Shown: positions 19,999-30,847 of the stretch, piece after piece
Layout: the number at the start of each line of letters is the position of its first letter
Position numbering within the stretch: position 1 is the first letter of the stretch
Notes under the pieces: model-generated
Databases searched by the model: none
The model's input: only the letters and a program-made list of their open reading frames with translations
What the model was told of the DNA's origin: nothing
Origin: Prasinococcaceae sp. CCMP 1430
Taxonomy: Eukaryota; Prasinodermophyta; Palmophyllophyceae; Prasinococcales; Prasinococcaceae
Assembly (NCBI GenBank): GCA_013416795.1
Contig: RQSC01000518.1
Location: forward strand, 72,510 to 130,009
Reading direction: 5' to 3'
Length of the DNA: 57,500 nt
Position numbers and translations under genes: made by a program

Positions 19999-22296
19999 TC
20001 AAGCCGTTCCAGCCTTGAGCCGTTTTGGGGCACGCTTGTCCGTGGCCACTTCGCTGTCAAGCGCGCCCTTGAGTTCCCCGAGCGCCGCAGCGTAGGTGAC
20101 GCGTAGGTCGTCGCGCTCGTCGTCCTCATCACCATTGTCGCAGCCGCTGCCGCCGGCAGCGTCCCGCTCCCGCGCGGCACTCTCGCCCCCACCTATGACG
20201 GTGTCCCCTGCCGCGTCACCCCCGGCCTTGTCAGCCTCGGGGGCTCCGTCGCCCGCGACTCTCTTGGCACGCACCCCCTGGCTGTCCTCTATCCGAAGGT
20301 AGAAGGTCTGCGATACGCAGCCCAACTTCGAGAGCATGCGCTTGAAGTGGAACTGCTCCTGCTGCTCCAGCAGTGAGAAGGCCGCGCCACGCGCACCGTT
20401 ACGAGCAGTGCGGCCTACGCGGTGCACGTACGTCTTGGCATGGGCTGGCGCGTTGTAGTTGACCACCACGCCCACCCCCGACACATCGAGGCCACGCGTG
20501 GCAGCATCAGAGGCAATCAGACAGCCCACTTCGCGCCGGCGGAAGCTTCGTAGCGCTGCTGCGCGCTCGCGCTGACTGAGGCGCGAGGAATACTCGGCCG
20601 CGCGCAGCTCGGGCCGCGCGCGGGCCATGAGCGCGAGGAGCACCGTCAATCGGTGCGCCATTTCCACGCTTGAGACGAACACAATGGTCTGTGCGGTTGC
20701 GTCGCAGCCCGCAACATAGCTCAGCAGCCTCGCGAGTACCAGCGGGCGCTCGCCCGCACGGGCCTCAACGCGCCAATGCTCGAGCAGCGGCGGCAGCGTG
20801 TGCCTTCGACGCGCGGCCTCCTCCGCTTCGGCGGCCTCCTCGGCGACCTCATCCCCCGCTGCCGCGGCAGCTGTGTTCGCTGCTGCGCCCGTGCCCTCGC
20901 CACCATCTTCCTCGACTGCGCGCGGCTCCTCGCCACCGTCAGAATCGGCATCCTCGCCCTCGTGCAGCCTGTTGTAGTCCAGCTCCATGGCTTCATCGAC
21001 GCTACGTGCGGGCTCGGACTCAGGCTCGGCCGCATCCGCTTCAACCTCGCCACGCTCAGCCTCGGCAGCCTTGACGAGCACGGCAGCGGCGAGCGGAGTC
21101 GCGTTCACGGTGACGTGCATTGGTTGTCTCAGGTCGAGCCGCGCGAGCTTAGAGGCGTCGCGCGAGATTGTGGCCGACAGCAGCAGCTTGCGCACGCCCG
21201 GATCAGCGCCTCGGCAGCCGACCTGAGGAGCGGGGCGTGCGGCAGCCATGGCGAGCGCACGCCCAACGGCTGGTGCGAACTCATTGTACTGCTGCCGTAG
21301 CATGCGGTCCGCCTCGTCCACCACAAGGTAGCGCAAATGCGCCACGGACAGCGTGCCGCGCGAGAGGTGCAGCATGAGGCGCCCGGGGGTCGCCACGACC
21401 ACATCGCACGAGGCTTCTTCCACCGCGCTGCCCGATTCCCCAGGGCCGCCAGCACAAGCCCCGGCGCGCACCATCCACGTGGGCCTGCGTGTCGACGAGA
21501 TGGCACTCGTCTCGTCGTCAAAGGGCGTCGCACCAGCGGCGAGCGCAGCGGTGAGACCACGCGCGCCAAGTACGGCCTCAGCGACGGCGTGCACCTGCGC
21601 TGCGAGGTCGCGCGTGGGCACGATCACGAGCGCGCGCACTGCAACTACGCGACGGCCGGTGAGCGCCTCGGCCAACGGCAGCAGGTACGCAAGCGTCTTG
21701 CCCGTGCCTGTCGGCGCCGAGACTAGGAGATCGCGAGAGTGCGGCGTCGAGCGGAATGCGGCTCGCACCGCCGCTTGGATTGGCGTCAACCGTGCAAATC
21801 CCAGCGCATGCAGCTCCGCGGGTGCAGGAGGGGAGGCGTCATCCACGGCCACCCCTGCCTCGCCGCGCGCTCGCGCGCTGGCGGTACTCCCAGCCTCGAG
21901 CTCGGACCGGCGCTCCGGTGCAAAGTACGGCAGCAGCCGGGGCGGGCCCGTGCCGTCACCAGCGGCGCGCTCCTCGCGGCGTTTGCGACGCGCCGCGGCA
22001 CGCGGATCCTCCGGCGGCTCCACACCCGGTGGGTACCACAGCGCCTCGCGGCGCGCTTGCTTGATCAGCTCACGCAGGAGTTGGCGCGTGGGTGGTCGCG
22101 CGCGCTTTGATGGCCGGGCGGCGGTCGCTCCCGTGCATAGCTGGCGCCGTAGCGCGGTTGTGGCCGCTGCGGCACCTCCATCACCACCCTCGGCCGCGGC
22201 GGCCGCCGCGCGCAGCCGTGCGGCTGCGAGACGCTCCGCGAGGTGGCGCGCCCCGTCTGACGATGGCGCCGCCGAGAACCGAGGCACCTCGAACAT
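19999..22296 (-). CDS. DEAD-box RNA helicase, DDX51/Dbp6-like
   Basis: A single exon encodes 765 residues. DDX51/Dbp6 acts in nucleolar 60S ribosome assembly. Motifs in order are LTPIQAAV (Q region, about 170), APTGTGKT (Walker A, 194-201), VPTRDLA (Ia), VATPGRL (Ib), VDEAD (326-330), LLSATI (III), SDAATRGLDV (V) and YVHRVGRTARNG (VI). The match KLLLSATISRDASKLARLDL to the DDX51 helicase core is specific. A long acidic insertion, rich in Glu/Ala, sits between the two RecA lobes. The C-terminal tail is also acidic, with Lys/Arg at the end. The gene is head-to-head with MsrA. Confidence 0.85.
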   Translation of the reverse strand: MFEVPRFSAAPSSDGARHLAERLAAARLRAAAAAAEGGDGGAAAATTALRRQLCTGATAARPSKRARPPTRQLLRELIKQARREALWYPPGVEPPEDPRAAARRKRREERAAGDGTGPPRLLPYFAPERRSELEAGSTASARARGEAGVAVDDASPPAPAELHALGFARLTPIQAAVRAAFRSTPHSRDLLVSAPTGTGKTLAYLLPLAEALTGRRVVAVRALVIVPTRDLAAQVHAVAEAVLGARGLTAALAAGATPFDDETSAISSTRRPTWMVRAGACAGGPGESGSAVEEASCDVVVATPGRLMLHLSRGTLSVAHLRYLVVDEADRMLRQQYNEFAPAVGRALAMAAARPAPQVGCRGADPGVRKLLLSATISRDASKLARLDLRQPMHVTVNATPLAAAVLVKAAEAERGEVEADAAEPESEPARSVDEAMELDYNRLHEGEDADSDGGEEPRAVEEDGGEGTGAAANTAAAAAGDEVAEEAAEAEEAARRRHTLPPLLEHWRVEARAGERPLVLARLLSYVAGCDATAQTIVFVSSVEMAHRLTVLLALMARARPELRAAEYSSRLSQRERAAALRSFRRREVGCLIASDAATRGLDVSGVGVVVNYNAPAHAKTYVHRVGRTARNGARGAAFSLLEQQEQFHFKRMLSKLGCVSQTFYLRIEDSQGVRAKRVAGDGAPEADKAGGDAAGDTVIGGGESAARERDAAGGSGCDNGDEDDERDDLRVTYAAALGELKGALDSEVATDKRAPKRLKAGTA

Positions 22297-22914
22297 CCCA
22301 CACCCGCCAGCTCACCCGCCTCGTTTCCCGAGGCGACCCTACCCACCCCGCCCTCCCACACGCACGCACTCTGCACCTTCTCGCTCTGTCGCGGAGCACC
22401 AGGCGTCCCGAGGCTCGCGCGCGGCGGCGCCTCACGCGCACATGCCGCGCGCGCGCACAGTGCCGCGCCGGCCCGCTCCGGCGGGTGCCTGGCTGCCCTC
22501 CCCCCCTGCCCTTCTTACCCCGCCCCTCCTCATCGCCGAGCCCGGGGTGCCTGCTTGCGCTCGCGCAGGCTCACCCCTGCTCGCAGTCGCGGCACCCAAG
22601 CTCCCCCCGATGGCACCGTCGCGCCGACCCGCGCGGCCCGCTGCCGCGCGGCGTGGCGCGGCGGGAGGGGTGGGGGTGGGGGTGGGGCACCTGCCGGAGA
22701 GCGCATGTCCCCGCGGTGGTGCGATAGCTGATGGGGGTGGCGACCTCCAGCACCGGCGGGCGAACGTGCCCAGCGCCCGGCACGCCCCGCCGCGTCGGGT
22801 CGCCACAGAGCGCCTGCTGCGCGCGCTTGGCGAACGGGCGGGCAGGCACACCTGGGCGTTTAGGGGGAGAGAAGAGGGCAGGGGGGTGGGCGGGAAGGAC
22901 AGCGCAAGGTGGAG
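22297..22914. promoter_or_regulatory. Head-to-head promoter region, DDX51-like and MsrA
   Basis: These 618 bases lie between divergent starts. They are C- and G-rich, with a GGGGTGGGGGTGGGG-type run near 22668-22690 that could form a G-quadruplex. No TATA-like element or coding signal was found. Confidence 0.35.
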
Positions 22915-23754
22915 ATGGCCGCGAAAGCGATCCTGGCCGCACGGGCTGTAGGCGTCACAGGCGTTCCAAGCGGGCCGGCGCGGGGGCGCGCCAAAGCAGC
23001 TCGACGCGCCCGCGCTCCGGTGTGCGCCAGCAGAGGCGACGATGTAGCACCAGTGAAGCGCTCGGACGTCCTACGGCTGGGCGTGGGCACGGCATTTGCC
23101 GGCTTCATCGCCAGAGACCTGCTGCAGGACTTGGGCGTGACGAGCGGTGACGCCAACGAGAAGGCTGATCCGTTTGGCGGTGTGCAGGGCGTCGGCACCA
23201 AGTATAAGACAGCCATCTTCGCGGGAGGCTGCTTCTGGTGCATGGAGCCCGCCTTCGACGACGTGCCCGGAGTGCTCGCGACCGTGTCGGGCTACACGGG
23301 AGGTTCGCCAGACTTCGCGGAACCCTCGTACATCGAGGTGTCCTCAGGCGTCACCGGCCACGCCGAGGCGGTACAGGTCGTGTACGACCCGGCCGAGTGC
23401 ACTTACGAGGACCTGCTGGACGCGTTCTTCCACAACATCGACCCCACGACGAAAGACAGACAGTTCGTGGACGCTGGCACGCAATATCGCTCCGCAATTT
23501 TCTACCAGGGCGATGGCCAGAGGGACGCCGCGCTCGCCGCTATCTCCAAGCTCGACGCCGCTGGCGTGTTCGGCGCTCCTATCGTCACTGAAGTCGTTGC
23601 GGCCACGCCGTTCTATGCTGCAGAAAACTATCACCAAAATTACTACGTGACGCACAAGCAGCGCTACGGCGTGTACCGTTCGCTCTCTGGCCGCGACGAG
23701 TACATCCAGCAGACATGGGGCGTCGACTATTGGCAGAAGCATCACCACGACTAG
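22915..23754 (+). CDS. Peptide methionine sulfoxide reductase MsrA, probably plastid
   Basis: MsrA reduces methionine-S-sulfoxide in proteins. The ATG at 22915 gives 279 residues. The catalytic motif is FAGGCFWC, with the nucleophile Cys 106 and a second Cys at 109. Further family signatures are GYTGG, YIEVSSGVTGHAE, VVYDP and FHNIDPTTKDRQ...GTQYRSAIF. The first 70 residues are Ala/Arg-rich followed by a hydrophobic stretch GVGTAFAGFIA, as in a thylakoid or plastid targeting signal. The C-terminus lacks the extra resolving cysteines of some MsrA proteins. It converges on the WD40/AT-hook gene with 45 bases between stops, and the spacer contains TGTAATGTAC. Confidence 0.93.
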   Translation: MAAKAILAARAVGVTGVPSGPARGRAKAARRARAPVCASRGDDVAPVKRSDVLRLGVGTAFAGFIARDLLQDLGVTSGDANEKADPFGGVQGVGTKYKTAIFAGGCFWCMEPAFDDVPGVLATVSGYTGGSPDFAEPSYIEVSSGVTGHAEAVQVVYDPAECTYEDLLDAFFHNIDPTTKDRQFVDAGTQYRSAIFYQGDGQRDAALAAISKLDAAGVFGAPIVTEVVAATPFYAAENYHQNYYVTHKQRYGVYRSLSGRDEYIQQTWGVDYWQKHHHD

Positions 23755-23799
23755 AGAGAGGTTTTCTTGCGTGCGTGGTGTAATGTACAGGTCGCTCTC

Positions 23800-25932
23800 T
23801 CATCTGGGCCTGACCAGAGCCGCCATGAAGTGGCCCTGGCCTCCAGTGACCAGCCAAGCGCAGCCGTCGCTCGCGGGCGCCCAGCTCGCGCAGTAGTGCG
23901 CCGCGCGCTCGTGCCCGAAGATTTCGTCGCGCGTGGGCGCCGCACTCTCGCTGCGCTCTCTCTTGCTCGACCCACCGAGCACCAATGCATCCTTGTCGGC
24001 GTCCCAGATGCGCCTGGCCTCGATCGACACTGGGATGTACATCGCCTTATTCTTTGACTTCTCCCTCAGGTCCGGGGCAAAGCAACTGAGGGCGTTCGAG
24101 ATGCAAACAGTACCGGCATGTGTGCAGTACGCCACCAGTGGCGAACCCGCCTGTGTCTTGCCCTCCGCGGGCGGCAAGTACACGGCTGCCGACCAGACGC
24201 TCACTGCTTCATCCGCCACCTGCCAATGGCGTGTTTTGGACGTCGTTTGCCCCTGGCCATCTCCATCGGGGTTGAGCACAAGGCGCTCCAAGAGTAGAAT
24301 ACGAATGTTGCCGTCGTCAGATGTGCACGTCACAGCGCACTTGGGGAAAAGCGTGGTCGATACGATGGTAGACATCATGAGATGAGTGTGCGTAGGTAAG
24401 TTGCGCACGCTCTCGCGGAGGTCCACGATGTAGCAGTTGCCATCGAGATCAGCACACAAAATGAGGTCATCCATTTCGCTGGTCGCGATGCGATTCTCTG
24501 CTGCTGCAACGGTGCTTCTTCCAAGCCACTCAACGCCGCGCAGCGGCGCCCGCGACACGGTGCGGGAGTACAAAAGCTCCATTGGGTACGGCTGAGATGA
24601 CGCCGCCCCCTCAGTCGTGCCCATGGCCCAGACCGCCACAGCACCGTCTTGATAGCCGACAAGGAGTCGCTCACCGTCCGCATCCCAGCGCATCGTGCAG
24701 GGCACTGCAGTCTTATCCCGGCGGGCAGCTGAACACTGCTTCTCAGCGACCGCCACGAGTTCTGCTGCAGCGTTCACCTCGACCCCCACCGGGTTCACCG
24801 CAGTCCGCGGCGCCGACGCAATCGACGCCGGCACGCCATACAGACAGACCCTACCTGATCCAAAGGCAACCGCTACTTGCCCAAAGACTCCCGAGGCTTG
24901 CTTGCCCGGGCGCCATTTGACGTCCCACGCAGGGCCTTCAGCATGCCGAAGTACGCGCACGAGCTGCCCAGGTCCTGTTGGCGGTGATGCTTTTGGCCCT
25001 CCGGGCATGGGTGGGCTCGGCGGTGGCGACGTCGAGCGAAATGGCGCAGGTGATGGCGGTCGAGAGGGCGGTGGAGTGAGGTCTACTGAGAAGTTGATTT
25101 CGTGGCCGCGTTCGTCCTCCGGCTTGGGGTACTTGCGCGGCCGGCCGCGCGGACGCTTCTCCTTTGGCTCGCTATCGTCCTCCGGCTTGGGGTACTTGCG
25201 CGGCCGGCCGCGCGGGCGCTTCTCCTTGGGCTCGCTATCGTCCTCTGGCTTGGGGTACTTGCGCGGCCGGCCGCGCGGGCGCTTCTCCTTGGGCTCGCTA
25301 TCGTCCTCTGGCTTGGGGTACTTGCGCGGCCGGCCGCGCGGGCGCTTCTCCTTCGGCTCGTCGTTCTTCTCGCCCGCTTTGGCAGACCCGTCGGGATGCA
25401 CCTGCGCCCGCTGATTTCGCTGTTCTTCGCCAGTGGGCTCTAGCTTGGGGTACTTGCGTGGACGCCCTCGGGGGCGCTTGACCTTGGGCTCAGGCTCGGC
25501 TTTCGGCTCAGCGAAACCATCACTTGCGCGACTGCCGCGCCTGTAGCCTCGCCAGCCCGATCCACACTGCTGTTGCGAGGGCTCCAGCTCCGGCCCCGTC
25601 TCGTTCAGCACCCACAGCTGCACAGAGCCGCCGCACTCGGCAGGTTCATTGTATATGTGCGCGGGAGAGGCATGCTCTCGTGGTGCCACTGCGACCATCG
25701 CGCTGGTGGCGCTGCCACGTTGTCCTGCCTGGACGTCGAGTGCCCACGCTGCACCAAAGCTGCCGCATGAGGCGATGCCGCAGCGGCGAACGGAGACGCC
25801 TTCACCCGAACCAGCAGTGGTTTTCGAACCGCCTCCGTATCCACCGCCGCCCGGCAGCCACACGGACTCGCCTGCGTGGAGCTCGACCTTTGCGCCCTCG
25901 CCATCAGCGTCGATCACGCACAGCGGCGCCAT
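23800..25932 (-). CDS. WD40 protein with five AT-hooks, TFIIIC GTF3C2-like
   Basis: A single exon encodes 710 residues. Five AT-hook motifs (KRPRGRPRKYPK) lie at about residues 150-280 and bind the minor groove of AT-rich DNA in known proteins. The last four sit in tandem 21-residue units. A Pro-rich linker and then WD40-type repeats follow (GPAWDVKWRPG, CTMRWDADGERLLVGYQDGAVAVWAMG and others). The GPxWDxKW segment together with AT-hooks resembles GTF3C2-type subunits of RNA polymerase III factor TFIIIC and related plant WD40/AT-hook proteins. That assignment is inference. The start is the ATG at 25932, with the preceding gene ending 37 bases away. Confidence 0.7.
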   Translation of the reverse strand: MAPLCVIDADGEGAKVELHAGESVWLPGGGGYGGGSKTTAGSGEGVSVRRCGIASCGSFGAAWALDVQAGQRGSATSAMVAVAPREHASPAHIYNEPAECGGSVQLWVLNETGPELEPSQQQCGSGWRGYRRGSRASDGFAEPKAEPEPKVKRPRGRPRKYPKLEPTGEEQRNQRAQVHPDGSAKAGEKNDEPKEKRPRGRPRKYPKPEDDSEPKEKRPRGRPRKYPKPEDDSEPKEKRPRGRPRKYPKPEDDSEPKEKRPRGRPRKYPKPEDERGHEINFSVDLTPPPSRPPSPAPFRSTSPPPSPPMPGGPKASPPTGPGQLVRVLRHAEGPAWDVKWRPGKQASGVFGQVAVAFGSGRVCLYGVPASIASAPRTAVNPVGVEVNAAAELVAVAEKQCSAARRDKTAVPCTMRWDADGERLLVGYQDGAVAVWAMGTTEGAASSQPYPMELLYSRTVSRAPLRGVEWLGRSTVAAAENRIATSEMDDLILCADLDGNCYIVDLRESVRNLPTHTHLMMSTIVSTTLFPKCAVTCTSDDGNIRILLLERLVLNPDGDGQGQTTSKTRHWQVADEAVSVWSAAVYLPPAEGKTQAGSPLVAYCTHAGTVCISNALSCFAPDLREKSKNKAMYIPVSIEARRIWDADKDALVLGGSSKRERSESAAPTRDEIFGHERAAHYCASWAPASDGCAWLVTGGQGHFMAALVRPR
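25114..25365. repeat. Four tandem 63-base repeats encoding AT-hooks
   Basis: Nearly identical 63-base units begin at 25114, 25177, 25240 and 25303. Each encodes a 21-residue unit with one AT-hook. Differences are few and mostly synonymous (tccggc versus tctggc), which points to recent duplication. The more diverged fifth hook lies near 25445-25480. Confidence 0.9.
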
Positions 25933-25969
25933 GGCTGCTGAGGCCTCTGCCGCGACTCTGACGAAAGTG

Positions 25970-26810
25970 TCAGTAGAAGCAGACGAAGTTGTTGCTCACC
26001 CAGCGCTCCCACGAGATGCGTCTCGCCTCTGCCAGGGGAGCCAATCCAGCAGTGTTCCGACGCGCAGTGTCCAAGTATGGCTCGTCTGCGCTGGATCGAA
26101 CCGCGTCACCCAGCTCTTCCCAAGTCACACGCAGCTATGCGCGCAAGAGAAGACAATCTCGTCAAGTCAGTCGGTGCGGCTGCGCTTCGTTCACGCAAGG
26201 AATGTGGCGCGCCGCCAGGCAAAACGAACAGTGTCAGCAACGCCCTCGCACTGCATTGCGGCAGCCCTCGCACCTGCTCGAGCCGCGTGACTGTTAGTCC
26301 GTCTGCAAGGAGCGCGGGCTCGTCGGCGATGAGAGCGTCCACGAGCACCGAGTACGGGACCACAGCGCTGATCTCTGTGAGGTTGGATGCGGCAACCAGT
26401 GCTGCCCCGGGCGCGAGCAGCGCCGGGCAATCGAGCGCCGCGCGAAGAGCGTCGACTCGCAGGGGCAAGAAGGAACGCAGGCGAACGAGACTAGCGGCGA
26501 GCTCGCGGGGCGGCAAATGCCTGATTTCCCAGGCTTCCTGCGCGACTTCGTCGCCGACGTGGCCTCTCCGTCCCCCACCGTCACTGGCGCGCAGCACGCG
26601 CTCCGTGTACGCCGACGCAAAGGAACGTCCTGTAGCAGCCGCCACCGCCGGTGCTGCCGCTGCGCGCTGCTGCGCTCCGCCACGCCGTGCTCCGCGCGGC
26701 ACGCCACTACGCCGCAAGGCCGACGTAGCCCGTGGGCGAGAGGCCGCCACCCGGGGCACTGCTGCCAGAGCGGTGGCTGCCGCCGCTGATGGGCGGCAGC
26801 ACGGAGGCAT
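25970..26810 (-). CDS. Unknown protein, two exons, possible organelle targeting
   Basis: Not recognised. Exon 1 is 26810-26274 and exon 2 is 26026-25970 (intron of 247 bases, donor GTGCGA), giving 197 residues. The join gives LEQARRISWERWVSNNFVCFY at the C-terminus, an aromatic-rich ending that looks coding. If unspliced, the frame would run on through a less protein-like stretch to 26106. The N-terminal 90 residues are Ala/Arg-rich and could be a transit peptide. The middle is helical, with PPRELAASLVRLRSFLPL and ALLAPGAALVAASNLTEI. The gene lies head-to-tail with the WD40 gene, with 37 bases between. Confidence 0.55.
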
Positions 26811-27198
26811 GCGCGCAGTGTGGCTCGGCGAAAGTGCGGGAAAGAAATGCCTGAAAAACGTGCGTCCGCAGATCAGGTGATACTGCAATTTCTTTCATTT
26901 TGGCTCCATCATGCTTGACGTGCAAAGTGCACACGGTGATGAAAGTATGCAGGTTGTCTCTCTCTCTCCACCGAGCGGTATAGTGCAGTTGTGTAGCTAG
27001 CTGGAGGTACCTGGTGGGCACCTTGGACAAACGCAATGCGCTGCTGTCCGAGTCCGAGTATACGAAGCTGAGCTCATGCAAAGCAGCCTCTGGCGACGAG
27101 GACGCCCAAGTTTTACAACAACATCACCGCACGGTGTATGTGGAGGAAGTCGACGTGACGAAATGTGTTCTGCCAACTACGAAGAAGAGCCCGTAGCA
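26811..27198. other. Intergenic between unknown gene and exportin-7 3' end
   Basis: These 388 bases are of lower GC content than their surroundings. A minus-strand frame from an ATG at 27081 and a short plus-strand frame at 27014-27196 are open, but neither has a recognised domain. The region probably holds the exportin 3' UTR and the promoter of the gene at 26810. Confidence 0.35.
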
Positions 27199-30100
27199 TC
27201 ATGTGCGCTGGCGGAACTCATGGCGGAAAACCGTGAGCGCCTGCGTGAATCTGTCCCTGTTCTTCGAGTCAAGCGAGCGGTTGACGTCTTGCATGAGCTT
27301 CGTGAAGCACCCGTCCACGCGCGCTTGCCGTTCTTGAGGCTGTGATGCGGCGATCTGAAGCTTGAGCTCCCCGAAGACCGACTCATTGACGAGGATGAGG
27401 CTAAGCATCGGCCTCGAAAGGCTCCACTGGTTGGCGCAGTCCTCGAAGAGCACAATCTCGAACAGTAGCTTGAGGATGTCAGGAAACATACCAGGGCGGG
27501 CTGCGACGTGCTGCGCCATGGCAGCGGCCATCGGATGCGGGGCTTCGTCCGGATCGCGTGGGGCCAGGTTCTTGTTGAAGTGGAAGGCAGCCAAGCTGTC
27601 CACCGCGCTCGCACACTGACTGCTGATGCTCACGTCGAGGCTCTTGAGACCCACCTCGAGGCTCTCCACGATGCGGGCGAAGGTGGTGCTGTCCTGGCCT
27701 ATAACGAAGGCCGTGTGGCTATGGCACATCTGCTCGAGTAGCGCGTAGTAGGCCTTGGCGACTTTGCGGAAAGCGACGATGTCATTCAAGGGGATGGTGA
27801 GGGCAAGCTTCAGCGCCATGCCGAGCGCATCGCGCAGGGCGGGGTCACCATAGAGCTCAAACACGCCGAAGTTGGTGTAGCCCCCGCCCAGCGCACGGGT
27901 CAGCATCTGTAGTGCAACCCACACCCCCTTGTACTTCCCAGCATAAGGATCGGCCGGCTGCAGCTGCAGGGCTCTGTTCCCATATGCCAATAGCAGCTTG
28001 GACACCTCGCGGAAGAGCAGAATGCCGTTTGGGCTCGAACTGTCGAACGTTAGGCGCTGCGTCTTGTTGAGCACGAATTCGGACAGGAACTTGAGCACTG
28101 GCGTCGTCACCTCTGGTTGGTCCGCATAAGTCTCCAGCGCGCGCAGCAGCACGGGCATGTGCCTCGGGTACATCCACTCAAAGAGCATTCCGTACGTTTT
28201 GCGCGAATTTGCCGCCGTCGCCAGCCCCCGTAAATCGCGCAACAGGCCGATGAGTGTGGCCTTCGCCCCTGCGCTCTGGAAAGCGGTGGGGTCTGCCGCA
28301 ACAAGCTGCTGGAAGGACGTGTTGAGCGGCGCCATGAATGTGCGGAAGCGCGCCGGCGAGTCCTCCATGAAGAGCAACCTGCCGAGTGTAAGGTAGAACG
28401 TTGTGCGGTTCCGCATGTTGCTCTGCTCGTTGAGGAAAGGGAATTGTTCGGCGGTGTGGTTGTTCAGGATGAAGTTGATCGCCTCCAGCTTCAACATCAG
28501 CTTGCCGGACATGTAGCCCGTCGCGAGATCTTGAAACAGCCCTAGCGTGGCCTGGATAACGCCATCACACCGCACGAAGCACTTGAGGTTCGTCGCCACC
28601 TTGCTCACCATCACGTTCAGCACCACCAGATGATCGGCCAGCAAGACGCGCTCGTTGAGGCGCGCGTACACCTTGCTCGAGTGCATCGCCTGTTCCCCGA
28701 TGTACACCTTGCGGAAGGACTGGAAGAAGTGCAGGATCGCTTGGTCCAGCCGCTGCTTGCTCACCTCGCCGTAGCGCTCCGGCCTGCAGTGGTACCCTGC
28801 GTCCACGCACTTGACAAGCTGGAAGACGCGGCTTGCAAGCTCGCCGTCGATCACCTCCTGGCTCTCCGCGCTACTTGTGCCCAGCCGCCCCCGCACGATC
28901 GCCCCGACAATGTACACGAGCCAAGTGAGCTGGCCCTCAAGCACCGCCAACGTGGTCCCGGCTGGCACTTGCCCCGTCTCGCCGGCGCTGGCGTACGCCG
29001 CCATCAGAGGGTCGATGATCGTGCACAGATATTCGCTCGTCTTCGCGTAGTCGAAGCGCGCGAGATACGGAATGGCGTCGAGCTGCTCCTGCAGCTGCTC
29101 CTCGTTTTCCAGTGGGTCCTCAATGCCTCCCCCGCCCGACTGCTGGCTGGCAAGCACCGCCGCAACACTGTCCAGGCGACTGGTCACGTACGCCGTCGTG
29201 ATCTTGGGTACGTAATTGTCCAGGAGGCTCGGGCTGTCGCCCTTCAGATACGGCATGCTACTGATGAGCCTGCTCCAGAGCCCAAGCAGGTAGTAAACTG
29301 AGCCTGCCGCCCACTGCCAGTTGATTAGGCTCTGCTGCGTGAAGTCCGCCACGAGCTGGATCCACTCGCTGTAGTGGTCGACCTTGACCAGCTCGCTCAG
29401 CTGGTAGTTGGTCTTCAGACGTCCCAGCAGCCGGCAGTACTCGTGGTAGTTGTCATGATCCTCAAGGCCGGACTGCGTGCGCAGGATCTCGCGGGTTCCA
29501 TTCATGAGCTGCGCCAGGAACTTGCAGCGCTCCGCCTCGGAGCTGAAGAGTGACCGTCGCACGCTAGCGAGGCGCACGAGGCATTCGAGCGCCTGCGTCG
29601 ACAGCCGCGGCCGCGTGGCCGCGTAGTAGTCGAAGAAGAGCTTCACGGTTGAAGACTCCTCGAGCAGCGGCCTCCAGCTTGACGGCACCTGGATCGTCCC
29701 AAGGTCTTCGCTGGACTCGTCCAGGCTGGTGCCCACGAAGTCGTAGCTCAGGCACTTGAGCGCGAGCGCGAGCGCCTGGTCGCGAACGCGGTCCTCGCCG
29801 CCTTGTTCCATCAGCTGCCGAAGCGACGTGAGCGCAATCTTGAATATTTCTGACAGCGCCAGATCTCTGAACGACACCGCCGTCTTGCGGTGCTGCGTGA
29901 GCGAGCGCCCGGGGTTTGGCTGGTTGAGCTCGGCGACCAGCTGGTTGAGGATCTTCAGCCCGAGAAAGAAATGGTCGAGGGAGCCCGCCGCGAGGAATTT
30001 GGAGGCCTCACTCACGATGTTTCGGTAGTCCTCCGACTCCGCCCAGCCTAGCTTGGTGATGCGCCCAACTAGCTGCACCAGCCACGTCGAGACGAATGTC

Positions 30101-30847
30101 TGCAGTGTCGGGCCCTTAGAGGCCAAGAAGCCAAGCACATAGTTGCGGATGTCGAGCCGAAGCTGCGAAGTAATGGCCTGCTCGGAGACCAGCTTTACCA
30201 GCGACGAGGCGGCGAGCAGGTGCGCGTACGAAGACTGGCTGTTGTCCAGGATGTACTGTTTTGGGCGGCGCCGCAAGTTGGGCCGGGCGCGCGCGAGGGG
30301 GGGTGAGGGGGCGTTCCATTGGGCGAGCTGGGGGTTAGCAGTACATCGCAGGCAACGGAACTCGGGGCTAAACGCACGCCAAAAGGTCCGCGTACAATGA
30401 ATCGCAGATAGAGGATATCTGGCGATCGAAGCGAGCGCGCCACTCGCGCGATGCAGCACACCAGCATCGGCGCATCGCAGGCGTTTGCTTCAAGGCTCTC
30501 CGCGCGGCGGCGCAAGTGAAGATGCCCCCCCTCGCCGTCTGCCATTGCACGAGATATGAACGGCGCGAGGGTGGGCGAGCGCCTCTCTTTGCCAGCGCGA
30601 TGCGAATGCATCGCACGCGACAGGCCAGCTGCTGCCCGCGCGAGCGTCTGAGGAGCGGCGCGCAGCGCAGTGCGCGTCGGCATGGGCAGGAGCGCGAGTG
30701 AGCGGGAGGACACACCTGGCACTGCGGGATCATCTGCGGGTTGGAGGCGAACTGTGCGAGCGCCTGCTCTGCCGCAGCGCGCTCGTCCGGGTTCTGTGCG
30801 GTGTACAGCTGCTCCGCCATAGCCTCGAGCTGGCCGAGCGACTCCAT
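27199..30847 (-). CDS. XPO7: Exportin-7 (RanBP16), two exons
   Basis: Exportin-7 is a Ran-dependent importin-beta family receptor for nuclear transport. Exon 1 is 30847-30716 and exon 2 is 30255-27199, separated by a 460-base intron (donor GTGTGT), giving 1062 residues (about 1087 in animals). The join restores the importin-beta N-terminal domain: AEQALAQFASNP...QCQ then YILDNSQSSYAHLLAASSLVKLV. Family-specific stretches follow: LDIRNYVLGFLA, LTQHRKTAVSFRDLAL, NYHEYCRLLGRLKTNYQLSELVKV and SSPNGILLFREVSKLL. The C-terminus has KNRDRFTQALTVFRHEF. The long second exon without introns is notable for a protein of this size. Confidence 0.95.

Noticed and set aside
25114-25365. CRISPR-like or satellite array
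   Set aside because: The 63-base units are in frame and each encodes an AT-hook unit inside a long coding sequence. There are no variable spacers.
26060-26110. tRNA-like T-loop (GGTTCGATCC on the minus strand)
   Set aside because: The flanking bases do not form the 5-bp T stem, and no anticodon arm, D arm or acceptor stem could be built. The segment lies between coding exons of the gene at 25970-26810.
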